Origin: Salinicoccus roseus | Lineage (GTDB): Bacteria; Bacillota; Bacilli; Staphylococcales; Salinicoccaceae | NCBI RefSeq assembly: GCF_003814515.1 | Contig: NZ_RKQJ01000001.1 | Coordinates: forward strand, 186,001-250,000 | Reading direction: 5' to 3' | Length of the DNA stretch: 64,000 nucleotides | Part shown: positions 8,809 to 18,981 of the stretch, piece after piece | Layout of the letters: the number at the start of each line of letters is the position of its first letter | Numbering within the stretch: position 1 is the stretch's first letter | Made by a program: the position numbers and the translations under genes | Notes under the pieces: generated by a model | Told to the model about the DNA's origin: nothing | Database searches by the model: none | Seen by the model: the letters and a program-made list of their open reading frames with translations, nothing else

Positions 8809-10503
8809 ATGACTAAAAAAGATATAATCAACCTGCTTGAAACGATAGCCACATACATGGAGCTCTCCCTGGAGAACCCGTTCAAGGTCTCCGCCTACCG
8901 GAAGGCGGCTGGAGCGATCGAGAGGGATCCGAGGTCGCTTGCAGAGATCGATGACTTCTCCGAAATCAAGGGCATCGGCAAAGGCGTGAACGAAGTCATC
9001 ACTGAATATGTCGGGAAGGGGGAGTCGTCCGTACTCGGCGAATTGAGGGAGTCGGTCCCGGCACCGCTCATCCAGATGCTCAAACTGCCGACGCTCGGCC
9101 CCAAAAAGATTGCGAAACTCCATAAGGAGCTCGGCGTCGTCTCGCTTGAATCCCTAAAGGCGGAATGTGAAGCGGGCAGGGTGAGTGAACTGAGCGGCTT
9201 CGGCAAGAAGACGGAGGAGAACATCTCCAAGGCCATCGATGAGCTGCTCACACGTCCGGAACGGTATCCGATCGAAAAGGTGCAGCAGTTCAGGCGGCTC
9301 ATCGAAGCGTCATTCGAGGATATGGAAGGCATCAGCCGCTATGATAATGCAGGCAGCGCCAGACGTTTCAAGGAAACGAGCAGGGATCTCGACTTCATCG
9401 TGGAGACCAGGGATGCAGCCGGCGTGACGGAAAAATTCATCGGCCTGCCCTTTGTGAAGGAGGTCGTGGCGAAGGGGGAACGGAAACTCTCCGTCGTGAT
9501 CGAACATGATTTGGATCAGATCGGTGTCGATATACGTTTTGTGACGCCTGAAGCCTATGCGACGACCCTTCATCATTTTACCGGTTCCAAGGATCATAAC
9601 GTGAAAATGCGGCAGATCGCCAAAACCCGGGGCGAGAAGATCAGTGAATACGGTGTGGAGAAGGATGGCGGGGTACTCACATTCGATTCCGAAACGGATT
9701 TCTTCAGCCACTTCGACCTTCCCTATATTCCGCCGGCAATGCGGGAGACGGGGGAAGAGACGGACGTTGATGTATCCGGCATCGTCACACTGGAGGACAT
9801 CCGCGGGGACTTGCATATGCACACGGTCTACAGTGACGGCGCCTATTCCGTCCGTGAGATGGTGGAGGCCTGCATCGCCAAAGGCTATGAATACATGGTC
9901 ATCACCGACCATTCCAAAAGTCTCCGTGTCGCAAACGGCCTCGACGAGGCGCGGCTGCGCCGTCAGATCGAAGAGATAAAGGCGCTCAGGCCGGAGTACC
10001 CGGAAATAGACATCTATACAGGTACGGAAATGGACATCCTGAAAGATGGCACACTCGACTTCCAGGATGATATGCTTGAGGAACTCGATTATGTCATCGC
10101 GGCCATCCACTCGAGCTTCCAGCAGACGGAGGAGGAGATCATGCACCGTCTGCAGATGGCATGCGAGAATCCGCATGTCAGGCACATCGCCCATCCGACG
10201 GGCAGGCTGATCGGCAGGCGGGAAGGCTACGCGGTCGATATGGAAAGGCTGGTACAGATAGCGAAGGATACGGGAACAGTGCTTGAAGTGAATGCCAATC
10301 CAAGGCGCCTCGACCTATCATCGGATGTCATCAGGAACTCGGGGCTCATGTTGATGGTGAATACGGATGCACACCATTCCAGCCATCTGGATTTCATGGA
10401 TTACGGAGTAGCGACCCTGCAGAAGGGTCTGATAGAAAAAAATAAAGTGGTCAACACTCTCTCCCGTGAGAAGTTCAGAGAGTGGGTCCAAAAAGGGAAA
10501 TAG
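8809..10503 (+). CDS. polX: Family X DNA polymerase / 3'-5' exonuclease
   Basis: The 564-residue protein matches bacterial PolX. An N-terminal helix-hairpin-helix and polymerase beta-like part (about 1-315; FSEIKGIGKGVNEVITEYVGKG, LGPKKIAKL, RDLDFIVE with catalytic acids) is followed by a PHP phosphoesterase domain from about residue 334 (DLHMHTVYSDGAYSV, ITDHS, GTEMDIL, AAIHSSF, NTDAHH). The PHP metal His and Asp residues are present, so exonuclease and AP-endonuclease activity is expected. PolX acts in base-excision repair. The ATG at 8809 is preferred, because GGAGG lies five bases upstream, over an in-frame ATG at 8785 that lacks a good site. Confidence 0.94.
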   Translation: MTKKDIINLLETIATYMELSLENPFKVSAYRKAAGAIERDPRSLAEIDDFSEIKGIGKGVNEVITEYVGKGESSVLGELRESVPAPLIQMLKLPTLGPKKIAKLHKELGVVSLESLKAECEAGRVSELSGFGKKTEENISKAIDELLTRPERYPIEKVQQFRRLIEASFEDMEGISRYDNAGSARRFKETSRDLDFIVETRDAAGVTEKFIGLPFVKEVVAKGERKLSVVIEHDLDQIGVDIRFVTPEAYATTLHHFTGSKDHNVKMRQIAKTRGEKISEYGVEKDGGVLTFDSETDFFSHFDLPYIPPAMRETGEETDVDVSGIVTLEDIRGDLHMHTVYSDGAYSVREMVEACIAKGYEYMVITDHSKSLRVANGLDEARLRRQIEEIKALRPEYPEIDIYTGTEMDILKDGTLDFQDDMLEELDYVIAAIHSSFQQTEEEIMHRLQMACENPHVRHIAHPTGRLIGRREGYAVDMERLVQIAKDTGTVLEVNANPRRLDLSSDVIRNSGLMLMVNTDAHHSSHLDFMDYGVATLQKGLIEKNKVVNTLSREKFREWVQKGK

Positions 10504-10513
10504 AGGGTTTTGA

Positions 10514-12841
10514 ATGAATGAAAGAACGATAAATACATTGGAGTTCAATAAGATACTTTCCCAGCTTTCTGCCTTTGCAGAGAGCGGGAAGACGAAGAAA
10601 GCGATCACTGCCGACATCGTCTCGACCGATCTTGAAGAAGTGCTGCAGATGATCAATGAGGTCGATGATGCTTCGACGATGCTGAGGTACAGGGCGGTTG
10701 AACTCGGCGGCATCACGGACATCAAAAGGCATGTCAGGCGTGCAGAGATCGGAAGCATGCTCGGTGTGGCGGAGCTGAATGAAATCAGGACGATACTCAG
10801 CCGCAAGCATGCCCTGAATGCGGTGTTCAATGATTTCGAGGAAGATGAGGTCATGCTCCCGAACCTGCCTGTCTATATCAACGGGCTGCCGGACATCCAT
10901 TTCCTGTACAGGCGGATTACGGAGACGATCGACGAGAGCCAGGTGCTCGACCATGCTTCGGAGGCGCTGCTCCGACTCAGACGGAAGATCAAATCCGAGG
11001 AAGGCAGGATACGGGACCGTCTGAATGACATCATCCGCGGCGGCAGCCAGAAGAAGCTGTCGGACAGCCTCATCACGATGCGGAACAACCGCTATGTGGT
11101 CCCGGTCAAGGTGGAGCACCAGGGCGAATTCAATGGCATCGTGCACGACATGTCCTCAAGTGGACAGACGGTCTATATGGAGCCGATGGCCGTCGTCCAG
11201 ATGACCAATCAGATCCAGAGGCTGAGGGAGGAGGAACAGTCGGAGGTTGAACGCATCCTCTACCAGCTGTCATCCGAAGTCGCCGAAGTATCAGAAGAGC
11301 TCGGCATGACCGATGATGCGCTGCACCATATAGACATGGTGTTCGCCAAGGCGAAGTATGGGGCGAAGATCCGGGGATCGAAACCCGAAGTGATGGCCTC
11401 GGGCGGCATCTATCTGCCCGCCGCCTTCCACCCGTTGATTCCAGGCGATGAAGTCGTTAAGAACGACATCGAGATGGATGAGGAGACACTGGCCGTCATC
11501 ATCACCGGGCCGAACACCGGCGGGAAGACCGTGACGATCAAGACCATCGGCCTCAGCGTGCTCATGGCCCAGGCAGGGATCCCTGTGCCGGCCCGTGATG
11601 GCAGCCGCCTGCGGCTGTTCGAAAAGGTCTACAGTGACATCGGTGATGAACAGTCCATCGAGCAGTCCCTCTCGACCTTCTCGAGCCATATGACGAACAT
11701 CACCGGCATCCTCGAAGAGGCGGATGACAACAGCCTCGTCCTGCTGGATGAGCTCGGGGCGGGGACGGATCCGGAAGAAGGTGCAGCGCTGGCGATCAGC
11801 ATTTTGGAATATCTGCTCGACAAACACACTACGGTCGTGGCGACGACGCACTACCCGCAGTTGAAATCCTTCAGCTATACACGGGAGGATACGGTCAATG
11901 CCAGTGTGGAATTCGATGTGGAGACGCTGTCGCCGACGTACCGTCTGCTGATGGGCATTCCAGGAAAATCCAACGCTTTTGAAATATCAAACAAGCTCGG
12001 CCTCGACAGCACGGTCATCGACCGGGCAAGGAAACTCGCAGGGCGGGATTCCACAGATGTCAACGATATGATTTCAGCCCTTGAGCGGCATACGAAGACC
12101 GCCCAGGATAATGAGCGGGAAACGCATGAACTGCTCAGGGAATCCGAAAGGCTCAACAACGAGCTGAAGTCCTATATGAACGATTATGAAGCCTATAAGG
12201 AAAAGCTCAGAAAAGAAGCGCGTGAAAAGGCGAACCGGGTCATAAAGGATGCCGAGGCGAAGGCGGATGACATCATACGTACCCTTGAAGATATGAAGAA
12301 ACTCGGCGCCGACATCCAGGAGCATGAACTGATCGACCAGAAGAAGGCGCTGTCCGACAGCTATCAGCAGGAGGATATACGCAAAAAGGAGCGGGCGGAA
12401 AAGATCGAACAGATATCCCCGGGGGATGAAGTCGATGTGCTCTCCTATGGCCAGAAGGGCGAAGTGATTGAAGTGAAGGACGATTCCATCACCGTCCAGA
12501 TGGGCATCATTAAGATGAAGGTCGGCAAGGATGAAGTGAAGCGGCGCAAGAAGGAGAAGCAGAAACGCACTGTATCGAGGCGGATCGGCAAATCTCCGGT
12601 GAAGCGGGAGCTCGACCTCAGGGGAGAGCGCTATGAGGAGGCCATCCAGAAACTGGACAGGTATCTGGATCAGGTGATACTCTCGAACTATAATGAAGTG
12701 GAGATCATCCACGGCAAGGGGACGGGTGCGCTGCAGAAAGGCGTGCAGCAGTTCCTGAAGTCCCATTCCAAAGTGAAGTCATTCAGGGGCGGCATGCCGA
12801 GCGAAGGCGGCTTCGGAGTGACCATAGTTGAAATGAAGTAG
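10514..12841 (+). CDS. mutS2: Endonuclease MutS2 (Smr domain)
   Basis: The 775-residue product is a MutS-like ATPase lacking the mismatch-binding domain. Walker A GPNTGGKT is near residues 331-338, Walker B SLVLLDELGAGTDPEEG near 410, and ATTHYPQLK follows. A long charged coiled-coil covers about 515-640. The C-terminal Smr nuclease domain (LDLRGERYEEA with the HGKGTGAL loop, about 697-775) is complete. MutS2 is known to suppress homologous recombination and, in Bacillus, to act on collided ribosomes. It follows polX by ten bases and is part of the same run. Confidence 0.96.
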   Translation: MNERTINTLEFNKILSQLSAFAESGKTKKAITADIVSTDLEEVLQMINEVDDASTMLRYRAVELGGITDIKRHVRRAEIGSMLGVAELNEIRTILSRKHALNAVFNDFEEDEVMLPNLPVYINGLPDIHFLYRRITETIDESQVLDHASEALLRLRRKIKSEEGRIRDRLNDIIRGGSQKKLSDSLITMRNNRYVVPVKVEHQGEFNGIVHDMSSSGQTVYMEPMAVVQMTNQIQRLREEEQSEVERILYQLSSEVAEVSEELGMTDDALHHIDMVFAKAKYGAKIRGSKPEVMASGGIYLPAAFHPLIPGDEVVKNDIEMDEETLAVIITGPNTGGKTVTIKTIGLSVLMAQAGIPVPARDGSRLRLFEKVYSDIGDEQSIEQSLSTFSSHMTNITGILEEADDNSLVLLDELGAGTDPEEGAALAISILEYLLDKHTTVVATTHYPQLKSFSYTREDTVNASVEFDVETLSPTYRLLMGIPGKSNAFEISNKLGLDSTVIDRARKLAGRDSTDVNDMISALERHTKTAQDNERETHELLRESERLNNELKSYMNDYEAYKEKLRKEAREKANRVIKDAEAKADDIIRTLEDMKKLGADIQEHELIDQKKALSDSYQQEDIRKKERAEKIEQISPGDEVDVLSYGQKGEVIEVKDDSITVQMGIIKMKVGKDEVKRRKKEKQKRTVSRRIGKSPVKRELDLRGERYEEAIQKLDRYLDQVILSNYNEVEIIHGKGTGALQKGVQQFLKSHSKVKSFRGGMPSEGGFGVTIVEMK

Positions 12842-12849
12842 GTGTCCGG

Positions 12850-12948
12850 ATGGATAATTTTGATATGTATAAGCTGGCGAAGATACTGATAGCAGCAGGC
12901 ATCCTCATGTTTCTGAGCGGTGTCATCTATCTGATGTTCTTTGCCTAA
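12850..12948 (+). CDS. Putative 32-residue membrane protein
   Basis: An ATG at 12850, nine bases after the mutS2 stop and with AGGTG upstream, opens a 32-codon frame ending in TAA at 12946-12948. After a short polar start (MDNFDMYK) it is one hydrophobic segment (ILIAAGILMFLSGVIYLMFF). The pattern recalls the first helix of small DUF2905-type membrane proteins, but it is too short for an assignment. Its tight spacing behind mutS2 and ahead of a clear trxA promoter supports a real gene. The function is unknown. Confidence 0.5.
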   Translation: MDNFDMYKLAKILIAAGILMFLSGVIYLMFFA

Positions 12949-12957
12949 GCAGTAAAA

Positions 12958-12987
12958 TTGAGGACAAATATATCCTCATGCTATACT
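12958..12987 (+). promoter_or_regulatory. trxA promoter
   Basis: TTGAGG at 12958-12963 and TATACT at 12982-12987 are 18 bases apart, 34 bases before the trxA ATG. The spacer contains a short GAGGA...TCCTC dyad whose meaning is unclear. Confidence 0.7.
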
Positions 12988-13021
12988 TGTTTCATAACTT
13001 AACCTAATGGAGGTATTTTAT

Positions 13022-13336
13022 ATGGCTATTATAGAAGTGAATGATCAGAATTTTAAAGAAGAAGTGGGAAGCGGCATCAAATTGGTGGACTTCTGGGCAC
13101 CTTGGTGTGGACCTTGTAAGATGATCGCACCGGTTCTTGAAGAAGTGGCACAGGATGTCGAAGGGAAAGCGGACATCGCAAAACTGAACGTCGACGACAA
13201 CCAGGCGACGGCCAGCGAGTACGAAGTCATGAGCATTCCAACACTCATCCTGTTCAAGGATGGCCAGCCGGTGGATAAAGTGGTCGGCTTCCAGCCTAAA
13301 GAGCAGCTCGTTTCACTTATCGAAAAACATGCATAA
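13022..13336 (+). CDS. trxA: Thioredoxin
   Basis: The 104-residue protein is a standard thioredoxin with the active site WCGPC at residues 28-32, the buried Asp23 (VDFWA), and the cis-Pro motif SIPTLILF. It reduces cytoplasmic protein disulfides and feeds ribonucleotide reductase. The ATG at 13022 has GGAGG eight to nine bases upstream; an upstream TTG in frame is not needed. It has its own promoter and terminator and lies just before uvrC, as in Bacillus and Staphylococcus. Confidence 0.97.
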   Translation: MAIIEVNDQNFKEEVGSGIKLVDFWAPWCGPCKMIAPVLEEVAQDVEGKADIAKLNVDDNQATASEYEVMSIPTLILFKDGQPVDKVVGFQPKEQLVSLIEKHA

Positions 13337-13342
13337 TTGATA

Positions 13343-13367
13343 CAGCCGCCCTCGGGCGGCTTTTTTA
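13343..13367 (+). terminator. Terminator after trxA
   Basis: GCCGCCC TC GGGCGGC followed by six T residues forms a compact GC-rich hairpin five bases after the trxA stop. uvrC starts only about 25 bases further on, so read-through or a promoter inside trxA would be needed for uvrC expression. Confidence 0.88.
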
Positions 13368-13390
13368 TCATGAAATATAGAGGGATCGCT

Positions 13391-15160
13391 ATGGAAGAAC
13401 TCAAATTGAAACTGTCGGTATTGCCGACTGAACCGGGATGCTACCTGATGAAGGACAGGCATGGAATCGTCATCTATGTGGGCAAGGCCAAAAACCTCCG
13501 GAACAGGGTGCGGTCATATTTTACCGGAGCGCATGATGAGAAGACGATGCGGCTCGTCAAGGAGATTACGGATTTCGACTTCATCGTGACAAACTCCGAG
13601 GTGGAGTCGCTGCTGCTCGAACTCAACCTGATCAAGAAGCACTATCCGCGGTACAATATACTGCTCAAGGATGACAAGAGCTATCCATTCATCAAGATCA
13701 CAAAGGAAGAGCATCCGAAACTCATCGTCACAAGAACGGTGAAGCCCGCTACAGGGACCTATTTCGGGCCCTACCCGAACGCCTACAGCGCACATGAGAC
13801 GAAGAAGCTGCTGGACCGCATATACCCCCTCAGGAAATGCAATACCATGCCCGACAAGCTGTGTCTCTATTATCATATCGGGCAGTGCCTGGGACCGTGC
13901 GTCTATGATGTGCAGCAGGAACAATACAAGGAAATGATCGATGGCATCACCCGTTTTCTGAATGGCGATACGAAGCAGATCACCGATGAGCTGAAGGAAA
14001 AAATGAATGCCGCTTCGGAAGCATTGGAATTTGAGAAGGCGAAGGAGTACCGGGATCTTCTCGGACATATCGAGGCGACCATGAACAAGCAGAAGATGAT
14101 GACCAAGGATATGACTGCAAGAGACTGTTTCGGCTACAGCGTTTCCAAAGGATGGATGGCGATTTCTGTGCTGCTCATCAGAAACGGCAACCTGATTGAA
14201 AAGAAGGCGGACATGTTTCCGATCAATGATGATGTACAGGAGGAGTTCTTCCGGTACATCGCACAGTTCTATGACCTGAAATCCAACCTTCTGCCTAAGG
14301 AAGTCCATATCGCCAAGGGGCTGGATCAGAAGATCATAGATGAATATCTGCCGGTGGCGGTCGTCCAGCCCAAAAAGGGCCAGAAGAAGGAAATGGTCGA
14401 CTTGGCGATCAAAAATGCGGAGATTGCGCTTGAAAACAAGTTCGAGATGATCGACAAGGATGAAGCGCGGACGGTCAAGGCGATAGAGTCCCTCGGGGAG
14501 GTGCTCAACATCGAGACGCCGATCCGCATAGAGGCCTTCGACAACTCGAATATACAGGGTGTCGACCCGGTCAGCGTCATGGTGGCCTTCGTGGACGGCC
14601 GCCCGAGCAAGCGGGACTACCGCAAGTACAAGATCCGCACGGTGACCCAGCCGGATGACTATGCATCGATGGCAGAGGCAGTCAGGCGCAGATACACACG
14701 GGTGCTGAAGGAAGGGCTCCCATTGCCGGACCTGATCATCGTCGATGGCGGCGTCGGCCACATGAATACGGTCAAATCCGTACTGATGGATGAATTGTCA
14801 CTGGACATCCCCGTGGCAGGCCTCGCGAAGAATGAAAAGCACAAGACGGCTGAACTGCTCTACGGCGACCAGGCGTCCATCGTGCCGCTCAAGAAGAATT
14901 CGCAGGAATTCTACCTGCTCCAAAGGATCCAGGACGAGGTCCACCGGTTCGCCATCAGCTTCCATAGGAATACACGCCGGAAGACATCAGTCACATCGAA
15001 GCTCGATGGCATCGAAGGTGTGGGGCCGAAGCGCAAGCAGAAGCTGTTGAGCCATTTCGGGTCCATAAAACGGATGAGCGAAAAGGAAATAGAGGATTTC
15101 ACAGAAATAGGGATTCCGGCGCCGATCGCAAAAAGGATTTTGGAGGCTTTGAGGGCCTGA
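13391..15160 (+). CDS. uvrC: UvrABC system protein C (excinuclease subunit)
   Basis: The 589-residue product makes both incisions in nucleotide-excision repair. Domains in order: GIY-YIG nuclease (about 10-95; [25 protein letters not shown]), a Cys-rich region ([23 protein letters not shown]), the UVR UvrB-binding motif (near residue 205; [13 protein letters not shown]), the RNase H-like nuclease ([13 protein letters not shown], near 385) and C-terminal tandem helix-hairpin-helix ([14 protein letters not shown]). The ATG at 13391 fits the family start ([12 protein letters not shown]); an upstream in-frame ATG at 13370 lies inside the trxA terminator region. Confidence 0.96.
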   Translation: MEELKLKLSVLPTEPGCYLMKDRHGIVIYVGKAKNLRNRVRSYFTGAHDEKTMRLVKEITDFDFIVTNSEVESLLLELNLIKKHYPRYNILLKDDKSYPFIKITKEEHPKLIVTRTVKPATGTYFGPYPNAYSAHETKKLLDRIYPLRKCNTMPDKLCLYYHIGQCLGPCVYDVQQEQYKEMIDGITRFLNGDTKQITDELKEKMNAASEALEFEKAKEYRDLLGHIEATMNKQKMMTKDMTARDCFGYSVSKGWMAISVLLIRNGNLIEKKADMFPINDDVQEEFFRYIAQFYDLKSNLLPKEVHIAKGLDQKIIDEYLPVAVVQPKKGQKKEMVDLAIKNAEIALENKFEMIDKDEARTVKAIESLGEVLNIETPIRIEAFDNSNIQGVDPVSVMVAFVDGRPSKRDYRKYKIRTVTQPDDYASMAEAVRRRYTRVLKEGLPLPDLIIVDGGVGHMNTVKSVLMDELSLDIPVAGLAKNEKHKTAELLYGDQASIVPLKKNSQEFYLLQRIQDEVHRFAISFHRNTRRKTSVTSKLDGIEGVGPKRKQKLLSHFGSIKRMSEKEIEDFTEIGIPAPIAKRILEALRA

Positions 15161-15288
15161 TCGACACGTTTGAATTTTCACAATCTTTTTTTGTGCAAGA
15201 ACCCAAGTTGTCTTGATTTATGCATACCTTGAGAGTAAAATGATGGATGTGTAAACTTATTTCATTGGAGAGTTAGGGGGGAATTCGA

Positions 15289-15900
15289 GTGTCGAAACAA
15301 GATTCAAGTTTTGCGATCAGGCGCCTTCATTCTTTGCTGGGGGTCATTCCTTTAGGTGTCTTCCTGATACAGCACCTATTGGTCAACCATACGGCTACAA
15401 GAAGTGAAGAAGCGTTCAACGCAGCATCAGAGTTTATGGGTAATCTGCCTTTTGTACTATTTTTGGAGATCTTCATCATCTATATTCCAATTCTATTCCA
15501 CGGTATCTACGGCATCTACATTGCATTTACTGCAAAGTACAATGTCGGACACTACAGTACATACAGGAACTGGATGTTTCTTCTTCAGAGGATCAGCGGC
15601 GTGATTGCATTCATCTTCATCGCCATCCACGTGTATCAGACGCGTGTTCAGGTGTTCTTTGGTGAAGAGGTCAACTTCGATATGGTGCATCAGATTGTTA
15701 CGAACCCGGCATGGCTGGTGTTCTACATCATAGGTATCATCGCGACCGTCTACCATTTCGCCAATGGTCTCTGGTCGTTCATGGTGACATGGGGCTTCAC
15801 ACAGTCCGACAAGTCACAGCGTGTGATGAGCTACGTGACTGCTGTCGTTTTCGTAGTAGTCAGCTTCATCGGCGTACAAGCAATATTGGCATTTATTTAA
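15289..15900 (+). CDS. sdhC: Succinate dehydrogenase cytochrome b558 subunit
   Basis: The 203-residue protein is the membrane anchor of Bacillus-type complex II, with five predicted transmembrane helices and conserved haem-ligand His residues (for example HSLLGVIPLG, HLLVNH, HGIYGIY, HVYQTR, YHFANGLW). It passes electrons from SdhAB to menaquinone. The start is GTG at 15289 with a GGGGGG purine run upstream. It is the first gene of sdhCAB. The 128-base upstream gap is AT-rich and must hold the promoter, but I could not settle its position. Confidence 0.95.
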   Translation: MSKQDSSFAIRRLHSLLGVIPLGVFLIQHLLVNHTATRSEEAFNAASEFMGNLPFVLFLEIFIIYIPILFHGIYGIYIAFTAKYNVGHYSTYRNWMFLLQRISGVIAFIFIAIHVYQTRVQVFFGEEVNFDMVHQIVTNPAWLVFYIIGIIATVYHFANGLWSFMVTWGFTQSDKSQRVMSYVTAVVFVVVSFIGVQAILAFI

Positions 15901-15915
15901 TAAGGAGTGGACAGA

Positions 15916-17685
15916 ATGGCTAATGATAAAATCATCGTTGTCGGTGGCGGACTCGCCGGATTGATGGCAACGATAAAAGCAGCTGAGACAGGCGCCGAGG
16001 TGGACCTGTTCTCAATTGTGCCCGTAAAACGTTCTCACTCCGTATGTGCTCAAGGCGGAATCAATGGAGCGGTCAACACGAAAGGTGAGGGCGACTCTCC
16101 AGCAATCCACTTTGATGACACAGTCTACGGTGGGGACTTCCTGGCCAACCAGCCTCCGGTCAAAGCAATGACGGATGCTGCGCCTCAAATCATCCACCTG
16201 CTGGACCGCATGGGTGTCATGTTCAACAGGACGCCGGAAGGTCTGCTTGACTTCAGGCGTTTTGGTGGCACGCTGCACCACAGGACTGCATATGCAGGGG
16301 CGACGACTGGGCAGCAGCTGCTGTATGCCCTGGATGAGCAGGTCAGGAAATATGAAGTGGATGGTCTTGTCCGCAAGTTCGAAGGCTGGGAATTCCTTGG
16401 TGTCGTCCTCGATGACGAAGGACGCGCACGCGGAATTACGGCACAGCAGATGACCAATGCTGAAATAGAGACGTTCAAATCGGATGCTGTGGTCATGGCG
16501 ACAGGCGGTCCGGGAATCATCTTCGGCAAATCTACAAACTCCATGATCAATACAGGATCTGCTGCATCCGTCGTATACCAGCAGGGTGCCATCTATGCGA
16601 ATGGTGAGTTCATCCAGATCCACCCGACGGCGATCCCTGGTGATGACAAGCTCAGACTGATGAGTGAATCCGCCCGTGGTGAAGGTGGACGCATATGGAC
16701 ATATAAGGACGGCAAACCATGGTACTTCCTTGAAGAGAAGTATCCGGATTACGGAAACCTCGTACCAAGGGATATCGCCACACGTGAAATATTCGACGTC
16801 TGTGTAAACCAGAAGCTCGGCATCAATGGTGAGAACATGGTCTATCTGGACCTCTCCCATAAGGATCCGCATGAGCTTGACGTCAAACTCGGCGGCATCA
16901 TTGAAATCTACGAAAAGTTCACAGGGGACGACCCGCGCAAAGTTCCAATGAAGATCTTCCCTGCAGTCCACTATTCAATGGGCGGCCTGTACGTCGATTT
17001 CGATCAGATGACGAATATACCTGGACTCTTTGCAGCCGGAGAGTGCGACTATTCACAGCATGGTGGAAACCGTCTCGGTGCGAACTCACTGCTCTCAGCC
17101 ATCTATGGCGGCATGGTCGCAGGACCGAACGCCATCGAATACGTTAAAGGCCTCGAGACTTCGTTCGAAGATCTGGATGATTCCATCTATGAGAAGCACA
17201 CGAAGGCAGAACAGGAGAAATTCGACAACATCATGAGCATGGACGGCGATGAGAACGCCTATGTCATCCATAAGGAGCTCGGTGAACTGATGACGGACAA
17301 CGTCACTGTCGTGCGTCACAACGACAAGCTTCTTGAGACGGATAAACGCATCGTTGAACTCATGGAGCGCTATAAGCGCATCAACATCAACGACACCAAG
17401 AAGTGGAGCAACCAGGCGGCATTCTTCACCCGCCAGCTCTGGAACATGCTTGTCCTTGCACGTGTCATCACGATCGGCGCCTACAACCGGAATGAATCCC
17501 GTGGTGCCCACTACAAGCCTGAATTCCCTGAACGTAATGATGAGGAATGGCTCAAGACGACAAAAGCACATTTCGAAGGGCCGCACGAAGCGCCACGCTT
17601 TGAATATGAAGATGTTGATGTCAGCCTCATCCCGCCACGTAAAAGAGACTACTCTACAAAGTCGGAAGGGAGTGCTAAAAAGTAA
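15916..17685 (+). CDS. sdhA: Succinate dehydrogenase flavoprotein subunit
   Basis: The 589-residue product oxidises succinate to fumarate using covalently bound FAD. The FAD-binding GGGLAGL motif is near residue 10, the covalent-FAD His is in RSHSVCAQGGINGA, and the active-site regions RRFGGTLHHRTAY, IQIHPTAIPGD, SESARGEGG and GGNRLGANSLL are intact. The ATG at 15916 has AAGGAG upstream. The sdhB start codon directly follows the stop, so translation is coupled. Confidence 0.97.
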   Translation: MANDKIIVVGGGLAGLMATIKAAETGAEVDLFSIVPVKRSHSVCAQGGINGAVNTKGEGDSPAIHFDDTVYGGDFLANQPPVKAMTDAAPQIIHLLDRMGVMFNRTPEGLLDFRRFGGTLHHRTAYAGATTGQQLLYALDEQVRKYEVDGLVRKFEGWEFLGVVLDDEGRARGITAQQMTNAEIETFKSDAVVMATGGPGIIFGKSTNSMINTGSAASVVYQQGAIYANGEFIQIHPTAIPGDDKLRLMSESARGEGGRIWTYKDGKPWYFLEEKYPDYGNLVPRDIATREIFDVCVNQKLGINGENMVYLDLSHKDPHELDVKLGGIIEIYEKFTGDDPRKVPMKIFPAVHYSMGGLYVDFDQMTNIPGLFAAGECDYSQHGGNRLGANSLLSAIYGGMVAGPNAIEYVKGLETSFEDLDDSIYEKHTKAEQEKFDNIMSMDGDENAYVIHKELGELMTDNVTVVRHNDKLLETDKRIVELMERYKRININDTKKWSNQAAFFTRQLWNMLVLARVITIGAYNRNESRGAHYKPEFPERNDEEWLKTTKAHFEGPHEAPRFEYEDVDVSLIPPRKRDYSTKSEGSAKK

Positions 17686-18450
17686 ATGAGTGAAAAAACA
17701 GTAATATTCAATATAAAACGTCAGGAAAATACTGAATCAAAGCCATACTGGGAAGAATTTGAAGTTCCATACCGCGAGAACATGAACGTGATCAGCGCAT
17801 TGATGGAAATCCAAAGGAACCCGGTGAATACCAAAGGCGAGAAGACGACACCGGTCACTTGGGACATGAACTGTCTTGAGGAAGTCTGTGGTGCATGTTC
17901 AATGGTCATCAACGGCAACGCCCGCCAGTCCTGTACAGCACTGATCGATCAGCTCGATCAGCCGGTCAAGCTGGAGCCGATGTCCACATTCCCTATCGTG
18001 AAAGACCTTCAGGTCGACCGTTCATTCATGTTCGACAGCCTGAAGCGCGTCAAGGCATGGGTGCCGATCGATGGTACTTACGACCTCGGTCCAGGACCAC
18101 GCATGCCTGAGAAGAAACGTCAGACAGCCTATGAACTTTCAAAATGCATGACGTGCGGCGTGTGCCTTGAAGTATGCCCGAACGTCAATGACAGCTCCAA
18201 GTTCATGGGTGCTGCACCGATCAGTCAGGTCAGACTGTTCAACCTGCACCCGACAGGCAGCATGAACAAGAATGAAAGGCTCGATGCCCTCATGGGCGTC
18301 GGCGGTGTCGCTGAATGCGGCATGGCACAGAACTGTGTCAAAGCATGCCCTAAAGGCATCCCGCTCACCACTTCCATTGCTGCAATGCAAAGGGAGACGA
18401 ACTTCCATATGTTCAAATCCTTCTTCGGAAGCGACCATGAAGTAGAATAA
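17686..18450 (+). CDS. sdhB: Succinate dehydrogenase iron-sulfur subunit
   Basis: The 254-residue protein carries the three cluster motifs: the [2Fe-2S] ligands (CLEEVCGACSMVINGNA...C, near residues 65-85), the [4Fe-4S] ligands CMTCGVCLEVCPN and the [3Fe-4S] set with CGMAQNCVKACPKG. It relays electrons from SdhA to the haem subunit. It starts at the base after the sdhA stop. A strong hairpin terminator follows the stop, closing sdhCAB. Confidence 0.97.
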   Translation: MSEKTVIFNIKRQENTESKPYWEEFEVPYRENMNVISALMEIQRNPVNTKGEKTTPVTWDMNCLEEVCGACSMVINGNARQSCTALIDQLDQPVKLEPMSTFPIVKDLQVDRSFMFDSLKRVKAWVPIDGTYDLGPGPRMPEKKRQTAYELSKCMTCGVCLEVCPNVNDSSKFMGAAPISQVRLFNLHPTGSMNKNERLDALMGVGGVAECGMAQNCVKACPKGIPLTTSIAAMQRETNFHMFKSFFGSDHEVE

Positions 18451-18458
18451 TCTGAAAT

Positions 18459-18492
18459 GGGAAGAGCGCTGCTCTTCCTATTTTTTTATTTT
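18459..18492 (+). terminator. Terminator after sdhB
   Basis: GGAAGAGC, a GC/T loop, then GCTCTTCC is followed by ATTTTTTTATTTT. The stem is strong and the T-run long. Confidence 0.92.
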
Positions 18493-18537
18493 CAAGTACG
18501 TTATAATGAAGGAAATAAGCGAGAAGGACTGGGGTTA

Positions 18538-18981
18538 ATGAGTGATAGGGAATCGATCATATCGATAGAGAAATCAATCAGATACATATCCGCCCATGTC
18601 AAAAGCCATGGACGGGAAATATTGAAGAAATACGAACTTTCACCTCTTCAGTTCGTCGCCCTGCAGTGGGTGGATGACAAGGAGGGCATCACCATCGGGG
18701 AATTGTCGAACAGGCTGGATCTGGCGCATTCAACCACCACCGACATCGTCGATAAGCTTGAGAATGGTGCATTCGTAAAAAGGCAGAAGTATGAAAAGGA
18801 CAAGAGGATTGTGCTGGTGCTGATGCAGGACAAGGGACATCAGATCATCAAAGAGGTCATCGCCAAACGCATCTCCTATATTTCGGAAATCACATCACAT
18901 CTCTCGGCCGATGAAAAGGAGATGCTTCCGGTCATGCTGGAGTCGATTCTGCAGGAAAGTGAAAAACGGAGCCATGAGTAG
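18538..18981 (+). CDS. MarR-family transcriptional regulator
   Basis: The 147-residue product has a MarR winged helix-turn-helix: [12 protein letters not shown], then [45 protein letters not shown] (helix-turn-helix and wing, about 50-105). It is likely a homodimeric DNA-binding regulator whose ligand is unknown. A perfect TATAAT lies at 18502-18507, but no good -35 is seen. The gene overlaps murI by eight bases. B. subtilis has a MarR gene (ysmB) in the same place before racE, so the linkage is old. Confidence 0.85.
   Translation: MSDRESIISIEKSIRYISAHVKSHGREILKKYELSPLQFVALQWVDDKEGITIGELSNRLDLAHSTTTDIVDKLENGAFVKRQKYEKDKRIVLVLMQDKGHQIIKEVIAKRISYISEITSHLSADEKEMLPVMLESILQESEKRSHE

Noticed and set aside
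13514-14761. Long open frame opposite uvrC (415 codons)
   Set aside because: It mirrors uvrC codons and shows no domain; uvrC is complete on the other strand.
15161-15288. Possible Rex site (TTCACAA) upstream of sdhC
   Set aside because: Only one half-site is present; the other half does not match TTGTGAA at the required spacing.
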